The notes under the pieces were generated by a model. The model did not search any database and was not told the origin of the DNA. It worked only from the letters and a program-made list of their open reading frames with translations. From Nonomuraea sp. SBT364 (GTDB taxonomy: Bacteria; Actinomycetota; Actinomycetes; Streptosporangiales; Streptosporangiaceae): DNA of 64,000 bases. The first letter of the stretch is position 1. The number at the start of each line of letters is the position of its first letter. Made by a program: the position numbers and the translations under genes. Location of the stretch: positions 1 through 64,000 of the forward strand of contig NZ_LAVL01000007.1 in NCBI RefSeq assembly GCF_001083785.1, in the 5' to 3' direction. Shown in pieces: positions 58,704 to 64,000 of this stretch.

Positions 58704-60377
58704 TCATCTGAAGATCACGTTGAGCGCGGTGACGAGCACGAGGGAGATGCCTGCGAGCTTCACCGGCGCGCGGTACCAGGGCAACCGGCTCGCCGCCGGA
58801 TCGGTGCGCTGCTGCTTGGGCGTCTCCGAGAGGACGAGCCCTCCGAGTTCGCTCGCCGGCTTGGGCGAGGTCATCAGGCTGACCAGGACGCTGACGGTGA
58901 TGTCGACGACGAAGGCCGCGCCCGCGGCCACGAACGCCGCCCCCTGACCGGGCAGGGAGAAAACGCCCACCTCGTTGAGCAACCACACGGCCACCGCGCC
59001 CAGCGTCCCGGACACCAGCCCCACCCAGCCGGCGGTCGCGGTCATCCGCTTCCAGAAGATGCCCAGGATGAAGGTGGCGAACAGCGGAGCGTTGAAGAAG
59101 CCGAACAGGGTCTGGAGGTAGGTCATCAGGTTGCCGTATCCGGCGGCGATGAAGGCGGTGCCGATGGCCAGGCCGGTCGCGCCGACCGTGGCCCACCGGC
59201 CGACTTTCAGGTAGTAGCCGTCGGAGCGGCCCTTCTTCACGTATTGCTGCCACAGGTCGTAGCTGAAGACGGTGTTGAAGGCGGAGATGTTGGCCGCCAT
59301 GCCGGCCATGAACGCGGCGAGCAGGCCCGTCAGGGCGATGCCGAGCAGCCCCGTGGGGAGCACGTCGCGGATGAGCAGCAGGATCGAGTCGTTGTAGGTG
59401 ATCCCGGCGGCCTGGTCGCCCGCCTTGAGCCGCATCACCTCGGGCACCAGGACTCCGGCGATCATCCCCGGGATCACCACGATGAACGGGATGAACATCT
59501 TCGGGAACGAGGCGATGATCGGCGTGCTGCGTGCCGCGGACATCGATTTGGTCGCCATCGCGCGCTGGACCTCGACGAAGTTGGTCGTCCAGTAGCCGAA
59601 GGAGAGCACGAAGCCGAGGCCGAAGACGATGCCGATGACAGACAGGACCGAGCTGCCGAACCCGGCCAGTTCGTTGCCCGGCCACGAGTCGAGCTGCCCC
59701 GCGCCGCCGCCAACGGATGTCCGTACCTTGTCGATCAGCCCGTCCACGCCTCCGACGCGGTGCAGCCCGATGAGGGTGAGCGGCAGCAGCGCGGCGACGA
59801 TGACGAAGAACTGCAGGACCTCGTTGTAGATGGCCGCGGACAGGCCGCCGAGGGTGATGTAGCTGAGGACGATCGCGGCGGCGAGGAGCAGGGCTACCCA
59901 CAGCGGCCAGCCGAGCAGGCCATTCACGACGGTGGCCAGGAGGAACAGGTTGATCCCCGCGATGAGGATCTGGGCCAGGGCGAAGCTGATCGCGTTCACC
60001 AGGTGCGCGCCAGGCCCGAAGCGGCGGCGCATGAACTCGGGAACGCTGCGCACCTTGGACCCGTAGTAGAAGGGCATCATCACGACGCCCAGGAAGAGCA
60101 TTGCCGGGATGGCGCCGATCCAGTAGTAGTGCATGGTCGGCATGCCGTATTCAGCCCCGTTGGCCGACATGCCGATGATTTCGACAGCGCCGAGGTTGGC
60201 TGAGATGAACGCCAGCCCGGTGATCCAGGCGGGCAGCGACCGCCCGGACAGGAGGAAGTCGAGACTGCTGGAGACTCTCCGGCGGGCCGCCACTCCGATC
60301 AGCAGGACCACGGCGAAGTAGACGAGGATCAGCGCGTAGTCGACGACCCCGGCGCCGATCCTCAGCGGGTCGTCCAC
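58704..60377 (-). CDS. Sodium:solute symporter family transporter
   Basis: A 557-residue carrier with about thirteen membrane helices of the SSS (LeuT-fold) family. SSLDFLLSGRSLPAWITGLA and ISANLGAVEIIGMSANGAEY are the conserved helix-1 to helix-2 region, and GLGFVLSFGYWTTNFVEVQR with AAFMAGMAANISAFNTVFSY mark helices 6-9 including the Na2-site region. It resembles sugar-type (SglT-like) members; the substrate is unknown. I start at GTG 60377 behind AGGGGAG, inside the preceding 23-codon frame, so translation of the two is linked. Confidence 0.92.
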   Translation of the reverse strand: MDDPLRIGAGVVDYALILVYFAVVLLIGVAARRRVSSSLDFLLSGRSLPAWITGLAFISANLGAVEIIGMSANGAEYGMPTMHYYWIGAIPAMLFLGVVMMPFYYGSKVRSVPEFMRRRFGPGAHLVNAISFALAQILIAGINLFLLATVVNGLLGWPLWVALLLAAAIVLSYITLGGLSAAIYNEVLQFFVIVAALLPLTLIGLHRVGGVDGLIDKVRTSVGGGAGQLDSWPGNELAGFGSSVLSVIGIVFGLGFVLSFGYWTTNFVEVQRAMATKSMSAARSTPIIASFPKMFIPFIVVIPGMIAGVLVPEVMRLKAGDQAAGITYNDSILLLIRDVLPTGLLGIALTGLLAAFMAGMAANISAFNTVFSYDLWQQYVKKGRSDGYYLKVGRWATVGATGLAIGTAFIAAGYGNLMTYLQTLFGFFNAPLFATFILGIFWKRMTATAGWVGLVSGTLGAVAVWLLNEVGVFSLPGQGAAFVAAGAAFVVDITVSVLVSLMTSPKPASELGGLVLSETPKQQRTDPAASRLPWYRAPVKLAGISLVLVTALNVIFR

Positions 60378-60433
60378 CGGGACTCCCCTGGCAGATGCGC
60401 GATGCACACGGCGTTGAGGACGAGCCTGCTCAT
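60362..60433 (-). CDS. 23-codon coupling peptide between ferritin-like gene and symporter
   Basis: ATG at 60433 overlaps the ferritin-like stop as ATGA. The frame MSRLVLNAVCIAHLPGESRW-TTR ends at 60362, 16 bases into the symporter gene. AGGGGC precedes it. Nothing resembles a known peptide. It may simply carry ribosomes across the junction, or encode a real small peptide. Confidence 0.35.
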   Translation of the reverse strand: MSRLVLNAVCIAHLPGESRWTTR

Positions 60434-61476
60434 GGTGTGCCCCTGTTGTCGGTGTATTCGAAAGTGGGTCCGGCCCCGTCGGGCATCTCCATCAGTGCCT
60501 GCGCCTGCCTCTTGAGCGTGAACATGGTGCGGGTGGCGTCCGCGAGTTGCTTCGGGCTCCCGTTGAATGCCTGCTCCAGCAGTTGCAGGAGATCGCAATA
60601 GGTGCGGTTGACCTCCTCCTGCGCGATTCGGGTCGTACTTCCCGGCGCGGCGGGTCGCGGGTTGCGGCTCATCGGGCGCACCCCCGCCAGGTCCACGGAG
60701 ATTCTCTCCCCGGTGGGCCCTGACGCTGCGGTGTCGCCTCGCCGGTAGCGGCGACCGAGTTTCAGCTCCTGGAAGCGGTAGTAGTGGGCGACCTCATCGC
60801 GCTCCGGGTGGAAGACGTCCTGCTCGCCGTCCCAGACAGAGCCGCAGGCCGTACCTTCGCCCTGCTCGACGATCTCCTTCAGCGCGCCCAGGGCGGACTC
60901 GAGATCCTCGACCGCGAACAGTGATCCGCCGGTGTGCCGGAAGTGGGCGCCGCTGATCTGGCGGGCCGGATCCCCGCTGAAGACGGCCTCCTCACCGAGC
61001 TGATCGCACAGGTACCTGAGTCCCTGCTCGATCGCGGCGTAGAACTGCCCGATCGTCTCGTAGCGGTCGTCCTCCGGCGGAGCGCCCGGCGGAGCGGGCC
61101 GTTCGAGACGCAGGAACATCTCCAGCGCTTCGGCCCCGAACGCGACCAGCGACACCTCGAAGGAAGGGTCACCGTGCGGCAGCCTTCGCGGGTAAGGCGT
61201 GAGCATCCCCGGCGTGTCCAGCAGCGGTCGTCCGCCGACGGCGTTGAGCAGGTTCGCGGCCAACGCCAGGTGCAGCATCTCCTCGACGAAGACGCTGCCC
61301 ACCACCTGGACCGCCTCAGGGTTGCGCTCGGGATCCAGCGAGTAGAGCGCGGTCAGGTACGGCGGCAGCGTCACGTGCTCCAGCTCGATCGCCCACTGAA
61401 GGTGCTCGCGCAGGCTCTCGAGCGTGCCGATCCGCGGCGTCGTTTCCTGCGGGTTCTCGTGCGTCATCGGCGTCAT
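60430..61476 (-). CDS. VioB-like ferritin-fold protein, stand-alone paralogue
   Basis: A 348-residue protein collinear with the first 330 residues of the ferritin/CDGSH fusion at 54666-56381 (roughly three quarters identical by eye). It has the same ExxH motifs: LQWAIELEHVTLPPYL, FVEEMLHLALAANLL and DEVAHYYRFQELKLGRRYRR. It lacks the CDGSH extension, ending at PTFEYTDNRGTP, just where the fusion begins its linker. The duplication is therefore domain-precise. ATG 61476 overlaps the shortened cupin stop as ATGA. The operon continues into the symporter. Confidence 0.88.
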   Translation of the reverse strand: MTPMTHENPQETTPRIGTLESLREHLQWAIELEHVTLPPYLTALYSLDPERNPEAVQVVGSVFVEEMLHLALAANLLNAVGGRPLLDTPGMLTPYPRRLPHGDPSFEVSLVAFGAEALEMFLRLERPAPPGAPPEDDRYETIGQFYAAIEQGLRYLCDQLGEEAVFSGDPARQISGAHFRHTGGSLFAVEDLESALGALKEIVEQGEGTACGSVWDGEQDVFHPERDEVAHYYRFQELKLGRRYRRGDTAASGPTGERISVDLAGVRPMSRNPRPAAPGSTTRIAQEEVNRTYCDLLQLLEQAFNGSPKQLADATRTMFTLKRQAQALMEMPDGAGPTFEYTDNRGTP

Positions 61477-61697
61477 GCCCCGGTGCTCCTGCGGGGGGCG
61501 CGGCGGCTCGCGCGCTGGAGCAGCTCTTCCTCGTCCGCCAGGGTGAGCATCTGCTCGCCGGGCACGATCTCCCGGAACGCCTCGCCGGCGCCGAAGGCAG
61601 GGCCGGAGTGGCGGTGCGGCGGCGGCCCCGGGTTGAACGGCGGGTGCGCCTCCCGCAACGCGGTCGACTGCGGCCTCGGTTCGTTGCCCGTCACCAC
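61473..61697 (-). CDS. Shortened cupin-like protein
   Basis: A 74-residue frame related to the cupin at 40627-41067. It keeps PPHRHSGPAFG and a AGEAF remnant, then jumps to a PGEQMLTL tail and RRAPRRSTGA, so most of the barrel (about 45 residues) is missing by internal deletion. It still holds an HRH motif and a good ribosome site (AAAGGGGG), and it heads the operon, ATGA-coupled to the ferritin-like gene. It may be a decaying gene retained for translation coupling. Confidence 0.6.
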   Translation of the reverse strand: MVTGNEPRPQSTALREAHPPFNPGPPPHRHSGPAFGAGEAFREIVPGEQMLTLADEEELLQRASRRAPRRSTGA

Positions 61698-61750
61698 GAA
61701 CCCCCTTTCTGACTGCCGGGCGACCCGTCTGCCACCCGATCGCCAGCTAG

Positions 61751-61778
61751 GACAAAACAGCCTTCGGGGGTTGTGACA
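61751..61778 (-). promoter_or_regulatory. ECF41-like promoter upstream of the cupin-ferritin-symporter operon
   Basis: On the minus strand TGTCACA, 17 bases, then TGTC, in GGCTGTTTTGTC followed by CTAGCTGG. The flank matches the element at 57467-57494 (AGCTAAGACC versus AGCTAGGACA on the plus strand). It lies about 50 bases before the first start codon. Confidence 0.6.
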
Positions 61779-61874
61779 ACCACCGGAAAGTTCCCCCGCA
61801 CCTTCCGATGGCGTTCAGAGACTCACGCCTTCGTGCGATGTGTACGGCGCTGCGGCGAGAGGACATTCGACGGC

Positions 61875-62186
61875 ATGAACATCACGTACCTCGATGCCCC
61901 TTGCCTTCATGTGCGCGGAACGCAGCCGCCCGTCCCCGCCGGTTACGTCGACGGCTGCGAGGACTGCCGGCAGTCGGGCGGTCGATGGGTGGAACTGCGC
62001 GAGTGCCTGACCTGCGGCTACGTCGGCTGCTGTGACACCTCTCCCGGCCGGCACGCCGCCGCGCACTGGGCCGCGACCGCCCACCCGGCGACCGCCTCGC
62101 TGGAGCCCGGCGACCGGTGGGGCTGGTGCTACGCCGACCGGCGCTACCTCAGGTCCGTACGGCGGGGCCGCCGGATCACCGCGTAA
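61875..62186 (+). CDS. UBP-type zinc-finger protein
   Basis: A 103-residue protein. Zinc ligands fall in GCEDCRQSGGRWVELREC, CLTCGYVGCCDTSPGRHA and HWAATAHP, the ZnF-UBP (PF02148-like) pattern found as stand-alone proteins in actinomycetes. The finger binds C-terminal peptides in eukaryotes; its bacterial role is not known. ATG 61875 gives MNITYLDAPCLH; the open frame from 61773 has no family resemblance. Its end overlaps the convergent LAL gene by 11 bases. Confidence 0.85.
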   Translation: MNITYLDAPCLHVRGTQPPVPAGYVDGCEDCRQSGGRWVELRECLTCGYVGCCDTSPGRHAAAHWAATAHPATASLEPGDRWGWCYADRRYLRSVRRGRRITA

Positions 62187-64000
62187 CGGAGTCGTGTTCG
62201 AGGACCATCCGGGTGAGTTCGACCCGTGAGCTGATCCCGAGTTTGGTGAAGGCGTGCCACAGGTGGGTGCTGACGGTGTGCGGCGACAGGAAGAGCCGCT
62301 CGGCGACCTGCTTGTTGGTGGCGCTGCCCGCGACCAGCTTGACGATCTGCAGTTCGGAGACGGTGAGGCTGTCCCAGCCCGCGGTGGGCCTGCTGGGGGC
62401 CTCGCGTGATCGTCGCTCCCCCAGGCTCCTGAGGCGATCGCGCACGCGGGAGGCGTCACCCTCCGCGTCCGCCTGCTCGTAGAGCCGCAAGGCCGTGTCC
62501 AGATGGACGATCGTGCCCGTGTCCTCCAGAGCTCCCGCCAGCACGAGCGGCCGGGGGATGTCCTGGTACAGCTCTATGGCGTCGGCCAGCAGAGCGACGT
62601 CGCCGTCCACAAGGGCGCGGGCGTGCAGGGCCGTGGCCGCGTAGATCGGGATGCCGGGGTTCTCGCGGTGACGAGTCTCGGCGAACTCGGTGACCAGGGC
62701 TGCGCGGGCATCGTCCCCCGCCCTCAGCGCCATTCTGACGAGGACGGGCTCGTCGGCCGGGTCGGGCGGGGAGGCCAGCGGCGAGGTCGGGCGATAGTAG
62801 GAAGCCGCGGCGTGGCCGGTCAGCTCCATCGCCAGGGCGAGGTCACCCTCGGCGGCGGCGATCTGCGCGGCCAGCCACGCTCCCGCCCGCCGTACCTGCC
62901 CGGCCTCGGCCCCCATGATGGACGCGGCGAACTCCCGGCCGCGCGCCAGGTCCTGCGGGTCGCCGGTGTGCAGGGCGACGCGGCCGAGCACGTATCGGGT
63001 CGAGACGTCGTCGAAGTTGCCAGGACCGACTTCGTCGGACATGGCCAGGACCGCTTCGGCCTCGGCGCGCGCGTCGCTGAGCCGCCCCGCGTCCAGGTAG
63101 ATCCGGCAGCGCGCCATCCCGAGCATCCTCAGCATGCCGGCCTGTCCGTGATGCCGTGCCCGGCGTACGCCGTCGTCCGCCTGGCCAAGCGCTTCTTCCA
63201 CCCGCCCCAGCGTGGTGAGCAGCAGGGCTCGCCACACGCCAGGCAGCCACAGCCCTCCGGAGTCGACGTCGCGAGCCGCGGCGACCGCTTGGTCGATGAG
63301 GTCGACAGCACCGCGGGCGTCGAGCCGGCGGTTGGCGATGATCGAGCTCACGCCCAGCAGCGTGGCCCGTGACGCCTGATCGGCCGCCTGGTTCGCGGTG
63401 GCCAGCGCGGCTGGGATCAGGTCTTCCGCCTCGGCAGTCTCATCGGCGTCCATGAAGGCGAGGTTGAAGGCCAGCATGGCCATCAACTGGGCACGGGTGC
63501 GGGGCGGGAGCCCCGGCAGGGCCACTCCGGCCCGGCTGTGCCCTACGGCCTCGCTGAAGGAACGCCGGTTTGCCTCGAGCGCCAGGCCGAGCCTGATGCC
63601 CGCCTCGACCTCGACGGGCAGCGGCCGGAGCAGCGCGCTCTCGGCCAGTGCGACGGCTTCGCTCGCGTGGCCCGTCTGGGAGAACAGCGGCAGGGCCTCG
63701 GCGATGAGGCCCGCCTGCCCGAGCGGGTCCAGGGCGGACAGCTCGATCGCGCGGCGGCTCATCTGTACGGCGGCCGACGGTGCGACAACCGCCAGGTCAC
63801 GGACGGCCTGGCGGAGCAGCGTGATGGCGGTGCGGTCGCCGGGCTCGGCGGTCTCAGCCAGGTCAGCGGCGATCCGCGCGACCGGGACGCCCTGAGCGAG
63901 CCGCAGGTCGACGGCCTGGCGGCGGAGCGCCTTGCGCAGGGTTGCGGGCAGGGCCGCCTGGATCGACTCGCGGATCAGGTCGTGGCTGAAGACCAGCGTG
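62176..64000 (-). CDS. LuxR family LAL regulator, 5' end outside the window
   Basis: At least 608 codons remain in frame to base 64000 with no stop and no need for an internal start. From the edge it reads LVFSHDLIRESIQAALPATL, the sensor region after the NTPase core. A long TPR-like helical region follows, ending in the LuxR HTH LTVSELQIVKLVAGSATNKQ with LFLSPHTVSTHLWHAFTKLG. It is less similar to the two other LALs here than they are to each other. Target genes may include the ferritin/symporter operon; this is only positional. Confidence 0.92.
   Translation of the reverse strand, partial: TLVFSHDLIRESIQAALPATLRKALRRQAVDLRLAQGVPVARIAADLAETAEPGDRTAITLLRQAVRDLAVVAPSAAVQMSRRAIELSALDPLGQAGLIAEALPLFSQTGHASEAVALAESALLRPLPVEVEAGIRLGLALEANRRSFSEAVGHSRAGVALPGLPPRTRAQLMAMLAFNLAFMDADETAEAEDLIPAALATANQAADQASRATLLGVSSIIANRRLDARGAVDLIDQAVAAARDVDSGGLWLPGVWRALLLTTLGRVEEALGQADDGVRRARHHGQAGMLRMLGMARCRIYLDAGRLSDARAEAEAVLAMSDEVGPGNFDDVSTRYVLGRVALHTGDPQDLARGREFAASIMGAEAGQVRRAGAWLAAQIAAAEGDLALAMELTGHAAASYYRPTSPLASPPDPADEPVLVRMALRAGDDARAALVTEFAETRHRENPGIPIYAATALHARALVDGDVALLADAIELYQDIPRPLVLAGALEDTGTIVHLDTALRLYEQADAEGDASRVRDRLRSLGERRSREAPSRPTAGWDSLTVSELQIVKLVAGSATNKQVAERLFLSPHTVSTHLWHAFTKLGISSRVELTRMVLEHDSVTR

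Overview
The window is about 64 kb of very GC-rich DNA from a filamentous actinomycete. Gene order points to the Streptosporangiales (Nonomuraea or Streptosporangium type). That placement is inferred from gene families and synteny; no rRNA is present.

Layout. (1) 1-4741, minus strand: the proximal part of a Tad/Flp-type pilus or secretion cluster (Ssd/CpaE-like ATPase, TadA, TadB, TadC, DUF4244 pilin-like protein, TadE-like protein). It runs into a poly-G tract and a damaged foreign-looking fragment at the left edge. (2) 5418-16517 and 28948-38456: the old actinobacterial core block also found around crp in Mycobacterium and acs/wblA in Streptomyces. It contains a degenerate Fic protein, acs, nhaA, a holin-family membrane protein, an epoxide hydrolase-like protein, DUF309, tetR, an aldo/keto reductase, marP, a HEAT protein, a CoA-type NUDIX hydrolase and nth. 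It resumes with crp, an MBL hydrolase, a NUDIX hydrolase, ridA, DUF4177, two ArsA-like ATPases, a wblA/whiB4-type gene, a bifunctional PBP, a YqeY protein, a metallophosphoesterase and tRNA-Pro. (3) 16658-28814: a type VII secretion/polymorphic-toxin cassette placed between nth and crp. It has a membrane pseudokinase, small helical and lipoprotein-like proteins, a WXG100 protein, a 1439-residue Rhs toxin with a T7SS-type N-terminus, its probable immunity protein, and a convergent EssC/EccC-type FHA-FtsK motor. (4) 38518-40630: tRNA-Pro followed by mobile-element scars: an endonuclease VII remnant, two diverged integrase C-termini, a methyltransferase and a cupin gene cut by one of the integrase remnants. 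(5) 40627-64000: accessory stress and metabolism genes. These are cupins, an XRE-NB-ARC-TPR regulator, short-chain dehydrogenases, three large LuxR (LAL) regulators, a P450, two alpha/beta hydrolases, two VioB-like ferritin-fold proteins (one fused to CDGSH Fe-S domains), a SnoaL-like protein, an SSS symporter with a small membrane partner, and a UBP zinc-finger protein.

How it works together. Five minus-strand transcription units in region 5 share an upstream element, TGTCAC(A/G)-N16-17-(G/T)GTC, which resembles the ECF41 sigma-factor promoter. Cupins, a P450, an NAD(P)-binding reductase and the ferritin/symporter operon may therefore form one regulon. No sigma factor gene is visible in the window. 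In the T7SS cassette, the EssC-like ATPase probably exports the WXG100 protein and the Rhs toxin, but EccB, EccD, EccE and mycosin are absent, so it is either a minimal system or uses machinery encoded elsewhere. The parts most worth following up are the T7SS/Rhs island with its pseudokinase, the shared promoter element, the paired ferritin/CDGSH operons and the tRNA-Pro integration scars.
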